Origin: Micromonospora sp. WMMD1102
GTDB lineage: Bacteria; Actinomycetota; Actinomycetes; Mycobacteriales; Micromonosporaceae
Direction of reading: 5' to 3'
Length of the DNA stretch: 64,000 nt
Assembly (NCBI RefSeq): GCF_029626265.1
Contig: NZ_JARUBN010000001.1
Span: 6,017,001 to 6,081,000, forward strand
Below are positions 8,440 through 17,240 of this stretch, one piece after another (position 1 is the first letter of the stretch; each line of letters opens with the position of its first letter). The notes under the pieces are model-generated. The model searched no databases. It was not told the origin of the DNA and saw nothing but the letters and a program-made list of their open reading frames with translations. A program made the position numbers and the translations under genes.

Positions 8440-9345
8440 ATGTCCAAGAAGTTCCTCGGCAGGATGATCGCAGGAGCCGCTCTCGGCGGCACTTCGCTAC
8501 TCGTTTTCTCCCCCTCGGCCGCCCTCGCGGACGGCGGCCACCACTCGGAGGGGTACCAGAAGGACAGCTCAGGCCACGCCTTCGCGAAACCAGCCGCGGT
8601 GCGGCCCGGCGGCACGGTCGAACTCGTCGAGGTCTGCACCGAGGCGCAGCAGCACGCGTGGTTGTGGTCGAGGGTCACCGGAAAGGTGGACCTGATTCCC
8701 AGGGACGACCACCGGGCCGGCAAGAAGCCCGAGGAGAGCAGGGCGGAGAAGCCCGACGAGGGCAAGACGAAGAAGCCCGACGAGGGCAAGGCGGGGAAAA
8801 CCGACGAGGGCAAGACGAAGAAGCCCGAGGAGAGCAAGGCAGAGAAGCCCGACGAGGGCAAGGCGGAGGGCACCGGCGGAATGGCCCGGGACGACGGCGG
8901 GCACGGCTGGGCGGAGTACGGGAAGGCCGAGGACGGCAGGCACGGCTGGGAGAAGGCCGAACCGCGCAGCGACGGCGGGGAAGCCGACCGGAAGGCCGAA
9001 CCGGGCAAGGACAGCTGGGAGAAGGCCGAACCGGGCAAGGACGGCTGGGAGAGCGGCGGCGGGAAGGCCGAGGACGGTTGGACGGGCGGAAAGGGCGGCT
9101 ACGAGTACTGGAACAGCGTCACCGTCCCGTGGGACGCGAAGCCGGGATCGTACGAGCTCACGGGCTCCTGCGGCAAGGGTGAGCTGACCATCCTGCCGAA
9201 GGGCTGGGTCGACGGCGGCGACGGCGGTGTGTCCTCCGGGAACGGCGACAACCTCGCGGTGGCCGGGATGGGGGTGCTCGGGTTGGCCGGGCTCGGCGGA
9301 CTGGTGCTGTTGCGGCAGCGCCGTACCGATGAGTCGGCCGACTGA
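8440..9345 (+). CDS. Secreted, C-terminally anchored protein with Lys/Glu-rich insert; sortase partner, copy 1
   Basis: 301 residues. Residues 1-30 are a signal peptide ending in ALA before DGG. A conserved half with a single Cys (about residue 66, VEVCTEAQ; then RVTGKVDLIP) is followed by about 130 residues of low complexity: first near-repeats of KPDEGK/KKPEESK, then Gly/Glu/Lys/Trp-rich blocks. A second conserved half (SVTVPWDAKPGSYELTGSCG, then ILPKGWVDGGDGG) precedes a membrane helix and the basic tail RQRR. The anchor resembles a sortase substrate, but no LPxTG is present. The start at 8440 aligns with the paralogue at 10346; an in-frame ATG at 8428 is possible. Its end overlaps the sortase gene by 17 bases, implying coupled translation. 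The function of the exposed domain is unknown. Confidence 0.75.
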   Translation: MSKKFLGRMIAGAALGGTSLLVFSPSAALADGGHHSEGYQKDSSGHAFAKPAAVRPGGTVELVEVCTEAQQHAWLWSRVTGKVDLIPRDDHRAGKKPEESRAEKPDEGKTKKPDEGKAGKTDEGKTKKPEESKAEKPDEGKAEGTGGMARDDGGHGWAEYGKAEDGRHGWEKAEPRSDGGEADRKAEPGKDSWEKAEPGKDGWESGGGKAEDGWTGGKGGYEYWNSVTVPWDAKPGSYELTGSCGKGELTILPKGWVDGGDGGVSSGNGDNLAVAGMGVLGLAGLGGLVLLRQRRTDESAD

Positions 9346-10063
9346 GGCGACGGCGAGCGGTGCCGGCGGCGGCCACGGGAGACCGTGGCGGGCCGCCGGC
9401 ACCGGCCTCGTCGCCCTGCTGGCGCTGGTCGGCGCCGGTCTGATCGGGGCAGCCCTCAACGCGCCGGAACCGGCCCCGCCGACGCAGCCCGGTGCCGGCG
9501 CCGCCCCGGACCAGCAGAACCGGGCGGTGACCGGTCCGGACCTCGGCGACACCGGGCGTACGGCGACACCGGGCAGCGGTACCGACACCGGCCCGGCGCG
9601 GGTACTGGACAGGTCCGAGCCAGTCAAGATCACGATCCCGAAGATCGGCGTGGACGCGGCCATCATGCCGCTGGGACTCACCCCGGACGGGATGGTGCAG
9701 GTGCCACCGCTGGCCAGGGCGGGGCTGGCCGGCTGGTACCGGCTGGGTCCGACGCCCGGCGAGGCCGGCAACTCGGTGATCGTCGGGCACGTCGACTCCC
9801 GGGAGATCGGGCCGGCGGTCTTCTTCCGGCTCGGCGCCCTGCTGCCCGGGGACGGCATCCAGGTGATCCGCGAGGACGGCAGCCTGGCCAGCTTCGTGGT
9901 GGACGGCGTGAAGTCGTACCCGAAGGCGGCCTTTCCCACCGAGCTCGTCTACGGCCCGAGCGAGGATTCGGGGCTGCGGCTGGTGACCTGCGGCGGGGAC
10001 TTCGACGAGCGCACGGGCTCCTATCCGGAGAACGTCGTCGCCTTCGCCCGCTTGGCCGGGTAA
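9329..10063 (+). CDS. Class F sortase, copy 1
   Basis: 244 residues. An N-terminal membrane helix at about 25-43 is followed by a Pro/Gly-rich linker and a sortase domain from about residue 95. Catalytic landmarks are His154 in VIVGHVDS, Cys221 in LVTCGG and Arg228 in FDERTGSY. These match actinobacterial class F sortases, transpeptidases that cleave a C-terminal sorting motif outside the membrane. The ATG at 9329 lies inside the previous gene. The only candidate substrate nearby is that gene's product, which lacks LPxTG, so its true target motif is open. A strong terminator at 10132-10168 closes the two-gene unit. Confidence 0.88.
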   Translation: MSRPTEATASGAGGGHGRPWRAAGTGLVALLALVGAGLIGAALNAPEPAPPTQPGAGAAPDQQNRAVTGPDLGDTGRTATPGSGTDTGPARVLDRSEPVKITIPKIGVDAAIMPLGLTPDGMVQVPPLARAGLAGWYRLGPTPGEAGNSVIVGHVDSREIGPAVFFRLGALLPGDGIQVIREDGSLASFVVDGVKSYPKAAFPTELVYGPSEDSGLRLVTCGGDFDERTGSYPENVVAFARLAG

Positions 10064-10131
10064 CCGGGCAGCCGGCAGCCGGACAGCCGCCGACGGCACC
10101 CGCCCGGCTGGCTGACGGGCGGGCGGACCAC

Positions 10132-10168
10132 GACGGGGGGACAGCGGCGTTACCGCTGTCCCCCCGTC
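10132..10168 (+). terminator. Strong hairpin terminator
   Basis: GACGGGGGGACAGCGG (10132-10147) pairs perfectly over 16 bp with 10153-10168 around a 5-base loop (CGTTA). Flanking GGGCGGAC and GTCCGCCC can extend the stem. It separates the two sortase cassettes. Confidence 0.8.
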
Positions 10169-10345
10169 GGGTGTCCGCCCACCCCGCCGATCCGGACATC
10201 CTCGACGTGAACTCCTCTATCACTCAGAAGTCGGCGTTCACCCAGGAACACCCATAATAACGACATCTCCTCACAAACTAGCTAACGTCGGTGCTGGCTC
10301 GACTGGCCGTCGAGCGCACCAACGGGGAAGGAGTGACCAAGAGTC

Positions 10346-11083
10346 ATGAGTAGGAAACTGCTGGGGAAGGTGATGGCGGGCGCGGGTCTCGGTGCCGCAT
10401 CCCTGCTGATCTGCGCGCCCGGAACCGCTCTGGCGGACGGCGCCCCGCACGACCGGGGCAACAGGGGCCACATCCACACCGTCCCGAAGGGAGTGAAGCC
10501 GGGACACAAATTCAAGATCATCCTCAAGTGCGAACACCCGGTGGCCAGGGCCTGGGTCTCGTCGAAGATCACCGGCAAGATCTGGCTCAAGCCGGTGCCT
10601 GAGGACGGCCTCCGGGTACCGGAAACCCCGCGTCCACAGCCCGACGGCGGCGGACAGCCCGACGGCGGACAGCCTCCGATCAGCCCGCAGCCGGAGCCGC
10701 CCAACCCGCAGCCGGAGCCACCGGCGAACACCCAGCCGCCGTTACCGCCGGAGAACACCCAGCCGCCGCTGCCGGACGCCCAGCCGGACATGGAGGGGCA
10801 GCCCGGGGGTGAGGGCGGCCAGGCCGCGTACGGCGGGGCCGTCTACGCGGCCTGGGCCAAGGTGCCGCACTGGACCAGGCCCGGGCACTACCCGGCCTGG
10901 GGCGCCTGCGACAGCAAGGGCAAGATCGTCGTGCTGCCCCGGGGCTGGGTGCACGGCGGTGACGGTGGCGCCACCGGAAGCGACTCCGGAAAGACCGCTG
11001 CCGGCGCCAGCCTGCTGGGAGCGGCAGCGCTCGGTGGCTTCCTGATGATCCGCCGACGTCGTACCGATGGCTCACCAGCCTGA
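10346..11083 (+). CDS. Secreted, C-terminally anchored protein with Pro/Gln-rich insert; sortase partner, copy 2
   Basis: 245 residues, paralogue of the product at 8440. Residues 1-30 are a signal peptide ending in ALA before DGA, the same position as in copy 1. The first conserved half carries Cys62 (IILKCEHP, then SKITGKIWLKP). Then comes a Pro/Gln/Asn/Glu-rich insert (repeats of QPEPP and NTQPPLP) instead of the Lys/Glu-rich insert of copy 1. The second half (WAKVPHWTRPGHYPAWGACD, then VLPRGWVHGGDGG) leads to a membrane helix and RRRR. One Cys in each half suggests a disulfide joining them. GGAAGGAG lies upstream at 12 bases, the same layout as copy 1. The 3' end overlaps the next gene by 17 bases. 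Confidence 0.8.
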   Translation: MSRKLLGKVMAGAGLGAASLLICAPGTALADGAPHDRGNRGHIHTVPKGVKPGHKFKIILKCEHPVARAWVSSKITGKIWLKPVPEDGLRVPETPRPQPDGGGQPDGGQPPISPQPEPPNPQPEPPANTQPPLPPENTQPPLPDAQPDMEGQPGGEGGQAAYGGAVYAAWAKVPHWTRPGHYPAWGACDSKGKIVVLPRGWVHGGDGGATGSDSGKTAAGASLLGAAALGGFLMIRRRRTDGSPA

Positions 11084-11831
11084 CGTGCCGACCAGGCGCG
11101 CCGGCGGCCGGCACGGGAAACCGTGGCGTGCCGCCGGCGTCACCCTGGTCGTCCTGCTCGCGATCAGCGGCACCGCCCTGCTCACCGCCGGCCTGAACCC
11201 GGCACCGGCACAGCCGCCACAGCCCGCCGACACCGAGGCCGCCGAAACGTCACCGCAGCCCGGCTCGACCCCCCGGCCACCACTGCCACCGGCCCCGGGC
11301 ACCCCGACCGGGCAGCCCGGGGCCCCGACCGGGCCCGGCATGCCGACCGGCGGGCCGCCCCCGCTGGCCGAACTGCCGCGCTCCGAGCCGGTCCGGATCG
11401 GCATCCCGAAGATCAGGGTGGACGCCGAGATCATGCCGCTCGGGGTGGAGGCCGACGGGACCGTCCAGGTACCGCCGCTCAAGCAGGCCCACCGCGCCGG
11501 CTGGTACAAGCTGGGCGCCAGCCCCGGCGAGTTCGGCAACGCGGTCGTGGTCGGGCACGTCGACTCGGCCGCGATCGGCCCGGCCGTCTTCTTCCGGCTC
11601 GGCTCGCTCGAACGCGGCGACCGGATCGAGGTCGTCCGCGCCGACGGCGAGCTGGTCCGGTTCGCGGTGGACGCCGTCAAGTCGTACCCGAAGACCTCGT
11701 TCCCCTCCGAACTGGTCTACGGGACCGCCGACGCCGCCCGGCTCCAGGTGGTGACCTGCGGCGGCAGCTTCGACCGCAAGGAGGGCAGCTACCGGAACAA
11801 CGTGATCGTCTCCGCGACCCGGATCCCCTGA
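11067..11831 (+). CDS. Class F sortase, copy 2
   Basis: 254 residues, close paralogue of the sortase at 9329: RAAG plus a membrane helix at the N terminus, a Pro-rich linker to about residue 105, then the catalytic domain. His164 (VVVGHVDS), Cys231 (VVTCGG) and Arg237 (FDRKEGSY) are in the expected places. KIRVDAEIMPLG and YPKTSFPSELVYG match copy 1 almost residue for residue. It starts inside the preceding gene, with the same 17-base overlap as in the first cassette, so the two-gene unit was duplicated as a block. Presumably it attaches or processes its own partner. Confidence 0.88.
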   Translation: MAHQPDVPTRRAGGRHGKPWRAAGVTLVVLLAISGTALLTAGLNPAPAQPPQPADTEAAETSPQPGSTPRPPLPPAPGTPTGQPGAPTGPGMPTGGPPPLAELPRSEPVRIGIPKIRVDAEIMPLGVEADGTVQVPPLKQAHRAGWYKLGASPGEFGNAVVVGHVDSAAIGPAVFFRLGSLERGDRIEVVRADGELVRFAVDAVKSYPKTSFPSELVYGTADAARLQVVTCGGSFDRKEGSYRNNVIVSATRIP

Positions 11832-11861
11832 CGGGATCCGGGTCCCGCGGAGGGACGGGCC

Positions 11862-11888
11862 GGCTGGGCCGGGTCAGGCCGCCCAGCC
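11862..11888. terminator. Possible terminator between convergent genes
   Basis: GGCTGGGC (11862-11869) pairs with GCCCAGCC (11881-11888), between the sortase stop at 11831 and the glutamate dehydrogenase stop at 11898. It is short and GC-rich, so it could be chance. Confidence 0.35.
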
Positions 11889-11897
11889 AGCCGCCGG

Positions 11898-14800
11898 TCA
11901 GCCGGCCGCCGAGGTCCGGACCAGGGTACGGATCTGCCGCAGCAGTACGGAGAGCGCGGCGAGATCGGCCTGCGACTCGTCGAACTCTCCCATCGCCCTG
12001 CGGGTACGCCCGATCGAGATCGAGTTCGACCGTTCCCACTCCTGCACCCGCTCGTCCGGCGACAGTTCGGCAGGCGTCCCGCCGAGCACCTCGGCGGTGA
12101 GCGCGGCCAGCGCGGCGTAGAGGTCGTAGCGCAGCGCCATCCGGGCCAGCGTCTGCCAGCGGTCCTCCCGGGGCAGCAGCGAGATCTTCGACAGCAGCGC
12201 GTCGACCCGGAACCGGTCGGAGAGCACGAAGTAGACCGCCGCCACCTCGGCGACGTCCCGCCCGGTCGCCCGGGCCGTCTCCACCACGTCGAGCAGGCCG
12301 AAGCTGTACATCAGCCGGGTCGACCGCTCGGCCAGGTCCTGGGGCAGCCCGCGCCGTACGCACATGTCGACATGTGCCTCCAGCGCCTCCCGTTCGCTGC
12401 CGTAGAAGAGGCCGCCGAGTTCCGGCAGCAGCCGGGAGATGCCGTCCCGCAGCCGGGCGATCTCGGCCGGTACGTCGATCGGCGAGCGGCGGTTCGTCAC
12501 CAGCCACCGTACGGCCCGGTCGAGCAGCCGCCGGGTGTCCAGGTAGACCGCCGTCTGGACGTCGGTCGGCACCCGGTTGTCCAGCGCCTCGATGTCGGCC
12601 CAGACCTCGCGCAGCCCGAAGACCTCCCGGACCACCACGTACGCCCGGATCACGTCCGCCGGGGTGGCGCCGGTCTCCTCCACCACCCGGTAGATGAACG
12701 AGATGCCGCCCCGGTTCACCGCCTCGTTGACCAGCACCGTGGTGACGATGTCCCGGTGCAGCCGGTGCTCCGGCATCCGGTCGGCGTACCGCTCGCGCAG
12801 CGGGGTCGGGAAATAGCCGGCGAGCACCTCGAAGGTCCACTCCTCGTCCGGCAGCCGGTCGGCCAGGATCTCCCGCTCCAGCACGATCTTGACGTACGCC
12901 AGCAGCACCGCGAACTCCGGCGCGGTCAACCCGGTGTCGGTGCGCGCCGCCAGCTCCTCGTCCGGCGGCAGCGCCTCCAGCTGCCGGTCGAGGTGACCGG
13001 CCCGCTCGAAGTCGGAGATCATCCGGCGGTGCACCGGCAGCAGCGAGGCCGCCTGGGCCTGCGCGTTGCCGATCGCCCGCGCCTGGTCGTAGTTGTCCCG
13101 GAGCACGAGCTGCGCGACCTCGTCGGTCATCTCGGCCAGCAGCGCGTCCCGGTCCGGCACGCTCAGCTCGCCGTCGGCCACCGCCGCACCGAGCAGGATC
13201 TTGATGTTCACCTCGTGGTCCGAGGTGTCCACCCCGGCCGCGTTGTCGATGAAGTCGGTGAAGATCCGGCCGCCGCCGCCGGCGTACTCGATCCGGCCGA
13301 CCTGGGTGAAGCCGAGGTTGCCGCCCTCGCCGACCACCTTGACCCGCAGGTCCCTGCCGTCCACCCGGATCGCGTCGTTGGACTTGTCCCCCACCTCGGA
13401 GTTCGACTCCGACGACGCCTTCACGTAGGTGCCGATCCCGCCGTTCCAGAACAGGTCGACCGGGGCGCGGAGGATCGCCTTCATCAGCTCCGGCGGCGAC
13501 ATCGACTCGACGTCGCCGAGGTCGAGCACCGAGCGCACCTGCGGGCTGACCGGGATCGACTTGGCGGTACGCGGGTATATCCCGCCGCCTTCGCTGATCA
13601 GGTCGGCGTCGTAGTCCGCCCAGGACGAACGCGGGTGGTCGAAGAGCCGGCGGCGCTCGGCGTACGAGGTGGCCGGGTCGGGGTCCGGGTCCAGGAAGAT
13701 GTGCCGGTGGTCGAAGGCGGCCACCAGCCTGATGTGCTCGGAGAGCAGCATCCCGTTGCCGAAGACGTCGCCGGACATGTCGCCGACCCCGACCACCGTG
13801 AAGTCCTGGCTCTGGGTGTCGATCCCCATGTCCCGGAAGTGCCGCTTCACCGACTCCCAGGCACCCCGGGCGGTGATCCCCATCTTCTTGTGGTCGTAGC
13901 CGGCCGAGCCGCCGGAGGCGAACGCGTCGGCCAGCCAGAAGCCGTTGCGCACCGAGATCTCGTTGGCGGTGTCGGAGAAGCTCGCGGTGCCCTTGTCCGC
14001 CGCCACCACCAGGTAGGGATCGTCGGCGTCGTGCCGGACCACGTCGGCCGGCGGCACGATCTGCCCGCCGACGAGGTTGTCGGTCACGTCCAGCAGGGCC
14101 GAGATGAAGCCCTGGTAGCAGGCGACCGCCTCGTCCCGGTCCCCCGGCTTCTGCTTGAGCACGAAGCCGCCCTTGGCGCCCACCGGCACGATCACAGCGT
14201 TCTTCACCATCTGCGCCTTGACCAGGCCGAGCACCTCGGTGCGGAAGTCCTCCCGCCGGTCCGACCAGCGGATGCCGCCCCGGGCCACCGGCCCGAACCG
14301 CAGGTGTACGCCCTCGAAGCGCGGCGAGTAGACGAAGATCTCGTACTTCGGCCGGGGCGCCGGCAGGTCCGGCACCGCCTGCGGGTCGAGCTTGAACGCC
14401 ACGTACGGCTTGGGTCGGCCGTCGGTGCGCCGCTGGTAGAAGCTGGTCCGCAGGGTCGCCTGGATCAGCGTCAGGTAGGACCGCAGGATCCGGTCCTGGT
14501 CCAGGCTGCTCACGTCGTCGAGCTGCTGCCCGATCGAGGTGACCAGTTCCTTGCTCCGCAGGTTGCGCTCCTCGGCGCTGAGCCCGAGGGTCGGCGAGAA
14601 CCGCACCTCGAAGAGTTCCACCAGCGAGGCGGCGAGCTGCGGGTACGCGATGAAGGTGGACTCCATGTAGTCCTGCGAGAAGACCGTGCCGGCCTGCCGC
14701 AGGTACTTCGCGTACGCCCGGAGCACCACCACCTGCCGCCAGGTGAGCCCGCCGCGCAGCACCAGCTCGTTGAAGCCGTCCACCTCGGCCTCGCCGCGCC

Positions 14801-16946
14801 AGGTGGCCGAGAAGGCGTTCTCGACGTGCGGGCGTACCTCGGCCAGCTCGCGGGCGCCGTCGGGGAGTTCGAGACCGAAGTCGTAGAGGTAGATCCGGCC
14901 GTCGATCCGGTCCACCTCGTACGGGTGCTCGTCGACCACCCGTACGCCGAGGGAGTGCAGTACCGGCAGGACGGCGGAGAGCACCATCGGCTCGCCGTAC
15001 CGGTACACCTTGAACCGGACGTCCTCGACGGCGGTGGCCGGGGCGGGGCCGCCGGGCCGGGCCGGCTGCTGCTTGCGGAACATGTGCATCTCGAGCTGGC
15101 CCGGCTCCTCCAGCAGCTCCAGCTTGGCCAGGTCCTTCATCGCCTCGTACGGGGTGTGCCCGTCCTTGTAGCCCTCCGGGAACGCGTCGGCGTACCGGGT
15201 GAAGAGGTGTTTGGCCTGCTCGTCGCCGAGCTTGCGCTCCAGCACCAGCCGGTAGTCGTCGTCCCAGAGCCGGGTCGCGTCGGCGAGTTCCTCGGCGAGC
15301 AGGTCGGCGTCGACCTCGCCGGGCGGGCTGGCCGGGTCGGTCCGGACGATGAAGTGCACCCGGGCCAGCATCGACTCGGTGACCCGGGTGGTGTAGTCGA
15401 CGCCGATGCCGTTCAGCTCGCGGAGCAGGATCTCCTGCATCCGCAGCCGGTTCTGGGTGGTGAACCGGTCCCGGGGCAGGTAGATCAGGCAGGAGATGAA
15501 CCTGCCGTACCCGTCGCGGCGCAGGAAGACCCGCAGCTGGCGGCGGCCGGCCATCCGGAGTACGCCGATCACCGCGTGGTAGAGGTCGTCGGTCTTGATC
15601 TGGAAGAGTTCGTCCCGGGGATAGGTCTCCAGGATCTGCAACAGGTCCTTGCCGGAGTGGCTGCGCGGGCTGAGCCCGGAGCGGTCCAGCACCTCGGCGA
15701 CCTTGCGGCGGACCACCGGCAGCTCGCGGACGCTGGTCCGGTACGCCGCCGTGGCGAGCAACCCGAGGAAGCGCCGCTCCCCCACCACCTCGCCGGCTTC
15801 GTTGAAGACCTTGAAGCCGATGTAGTCCAGGTAGGCCGACCGGTGCACGGTGGCCCGGCTGTTCGCCTTGGTGATGATGAGCAGCCGCTTCTCGGTCACC
15901 TTCTGGTGCGCCTCGGGGGTCATCGAGGAGAGCGCCCGGGGGGTGGTGGAGTCCTGGCGCAGGATGCCGAGCCCGGTGCCGAGGATCGCCTCCAGCGCCG
16001 CGCCCTGTGGGGTCTGGATCAGCCGGTACTCGCGGTAGCCGAGGAAGGTGAAGTGCTCGTGCGCCAGCCAGCGGAGCAGCTCCACCGAGTCGGTGATGTC
16101 CTTCTCCGGCACCGGTGGGCGGTTCTCGGCGGTGCGCGCGGCGGCCAGTTCGTCGGCGAGCGAGAGGGCGCGCTGGCGCATCTTGGGCCAGTCCTCCACC
16201 GCCTCCCGCACGTCGGTCAGCACCCGCTGCAACTCGGCGCGCAATCGGTCCCGGTCGGCGGCACCGCGTACCGGGTCGATCTCGATCCGCATCCAGCTCT
16301 CGACGATGTCGCCGTCGATCGCGTCGTCCGGTTCGACGTCGGCGGCGACCTCGGTCAGCCTGCCGAGCGGCTCGCGGCGGACCACCACCAACGGGTGCAC
16401 CAGCATGTGCACGTCGAGGTGGTGGCCGGTCAGCAGGGCGGTGACGGAGTCCACCAGGAAGGGCATGTCGTCCGTGACGATCTCGATCACGGTGTGCTGC
16501 TGGTCCTCGTCCGGCTCGTGGATCCGCAGCTTCAGCTCGCCCGGCACCCGCTGCTGGGCGAGTTCCCGGTGCTCCTTGGCGGCGGCGAGCATCTCCGCCG
16601 CGGTGAAGCCGATCAGCTCCTCGTCCGGCGCGAACCGCCAGAACCTGTCGACGAGCGTCGCCGCGTCGTGGTCGTCCCCGGCCAGCGTGACCGCCTGGGC
16701 GACCAGCCGCTCGGCGTTCGGCACCGGCTCGTCCAGGTCGGCGTCCTCGACGTCGTCGGCGAGGGCCTCCGGTGGCAGTCCGAGGTCGTAGAGGGTGTCG
16801 ATGCTGGCCCCCGGCACACCTGTCGCGCCGGAGGCGACCCGAGAGCCGGCTCCGTCGTCGTCGATCGCCGCGTCGTAGCTGTCGTCTCGGCTGGCATTCG
16901 CCGGCCGGAGAACGGGTTCCGGTTTGATCGCCGGACGCCGGTCCAT
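11898..16946 (-). CDS. gdh: NAD-specific glutamate dehydrogenase, large (about 180 kDa) type
   Basis: 1682 residues, the size expected for the actinobacterial/proteobacterial large NAD-GDH family, which oxidatively deaminates glutamate to 2-oxoglutarate and ammonia in the cytoplasm. The long N-terminal region (to about residue 750) carries ACT-like regulatory segments. The catalytic core shows GPVARGGIRWSDR, then DFRTEVLGLVKAQMVKNAV and VGAKGGFVLK with the conserved lysines. A Rossmann region follows with FTVVGVGDMSGDVFGNG and AGGGGRIFTDFIDNAAGVD. The C-terminal domain is helical and present in full. The ATG at 16946 starts MDRRPAIKPEP. It is divergent from the penicillin-binding protein gene. 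Usually the enzyme is catabolic and allosterically controlled. Confidence 0.95.
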   Translation of the reverse strand: MDRRPAIKPEPVLRPANASRDDSYDAAIDDDGAGSRVASGATGVPGASIDTLYDLGLPPEALADDVEDADLDEPVPNAERLVAQAVTLAGDDHDAATLVDRFWRFAPDEELIGFTAAEMLAAAKEHRELAQQRVPGELKLRIHEPDEDQQHTVIEIVTDDMPFLVDSVTALLTGHHLDVHMLVHPLVVVRREPLGRLTEVAADVEPDDAIDGDIVESWMRIEIDPVRGAADRDRLRAELQRVLTDVREAVEDWPKMRQRALSLADELAAARTAENRPPVPEKDITDSVELLRWLAHEHFTFLGYREYRLIQTPQGAALEAILGTGLGILRQDSTTPRALSSMTPEAHQKVTEKRLLIITKANSRATVHRSAYLDYIGFKVFNEAGEVVGERRFLGLLATAAYRTSVRELPVVRRKVAEVLDRSGLSPRSHSGKDLLQILETYPRDELFQIKTDDLYHAVIGVLRMAGRRQLRVFLRRDGYGRFISCLIYLPRDRFTTQNRLRMQEILLRELNGIGVDYTTRVTESMLARVHFIVRTDPASPPGEVDADLLAEELADATRLWDDDYRLVLERKLGDEQAKHLFTRYADAFPEGYKDGHTPYEAMKDLAKLELLEEPGQLEMHMFRKQQPARPGGPAPATAVEDVRFKVYRYGEPMVLSAVLPVLHSLGVRVVDEHPYEVDRIDGRIYLYDFGLELPDGARELAEVRPHVENAFSATWRGEAEVDGFNELVLRGGLTWRQVVVLRAYAKYLRQAGTVFSQDYMESTFIAYPQLAASLVELFEVRFSPTLGLSAEERNLRSKELVTSIGQQLDDVSSLDQDRILRSYLTLIQATLRTSFYQRRTDGRPKPYVAFKLDPQAVPDLPAPRPKYEIFVYSPRFEGVHLRFGPVARGGIRWSDRREDFRTEVLGLVKAQMVKNAVIVPVGAKGGFVLKQKPGDRDEAVACYQGFISALLDVTDNLVGGQIVPPADVVRHDADDPYLVVAADKGTASFSDTANEISVRNGFWLADAFASGGSAGYDHKKMGITARGAWESVKRHFRDMGIDTQSQDFTVVGVGDMSGDVFGNGMLLSEHIRLVAAFDHRHIFLDPDPDPATSYAERRRLFDHPRSSWADYDADLISEGGGIYPRTAKSIPVSPQVRSVLDLGDVESMSPPELMKAILRAPVDLFWNGGIGTYVKASSESNSEVGDKSNDAIRVDGRDLRVKVVGEGGNLGFTQVGRIEYAGGGGRIFTDFIDNAAGVDTSDHEVNIKILLGAAVADGELSVPDRDALLAEMTDEVAQLVLRDNYDQARAIGNAQAQAASLLPVHRRMISDFERAGHLDRQLEALPPDEELAARTDTGLTAPEFAVLLAYVKIVLEREILADRLPDEEWTFEVLAGYFPTPLRERYADRMPEHRLHRDIVTTVLVNEAVNRGGISFIYRVVEETGATPADVIRAYVVVREVFGLREVWADIEALDNRVPTDVQTAVYLDTRRLLDRAVRWLVTNRRSPIDVPAEIARLRDGISRLLPELGGLFYGSEREALEAHVDMCVRRGLPQDLAERSTRLMYSFGLLDVVETARATGRDVAEVAAVYFVLSDRFRVDALLSKISLLPREDRWQTLARMALRYDLYAALAALTAEVLGGTPAELSPDERVQEWERSNSISIGRTRRAMGEFDESQADLAALSVLLRQIRTLVRTSAAG

Positions 16947-17240
16947 CGTGCCACTCCCCTCGACCCACCACGCCGTGGGTCACTCTCCGCCCAGACTAGG
17001 CCCTACCGATCAGCCCCTCTGCCGGTGGACCGGCGGTGCGGATGCCGGATCTCGAGTCTCTCCCTCCGGCCGTCGCGGACACCCGACACGCCCGCCTGGG
17101 AGTACCCACGCACGCTCGGCCATCACCCGATCCGCCCCGCCGGAAGCACCGGGGCAGCCCGCGCTGGGCCCGGCGTACTACGGTCGGGCTGCCGCCGGTG
17201 CGCCTTCCGGTGGTGCGCCGACCTGGAAGGTAACCGCGGC

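Noticed and set aside
11677..16983. 1768-residue minus-strand frame overlapping glutamate dehydrogenase
   Set aside because: Arg/Gly-rich shadow in the wrong frame; the GDH signatures all lie in the frame ending at 11898.
12372..17240. Very long plus-strand open frame joined to the penicillin-binding protein
   Set aside because: The part before 17241 is the antisense shadow of glutamate dehydrogenase. The lipobox and signal region fix the true start at 17241.
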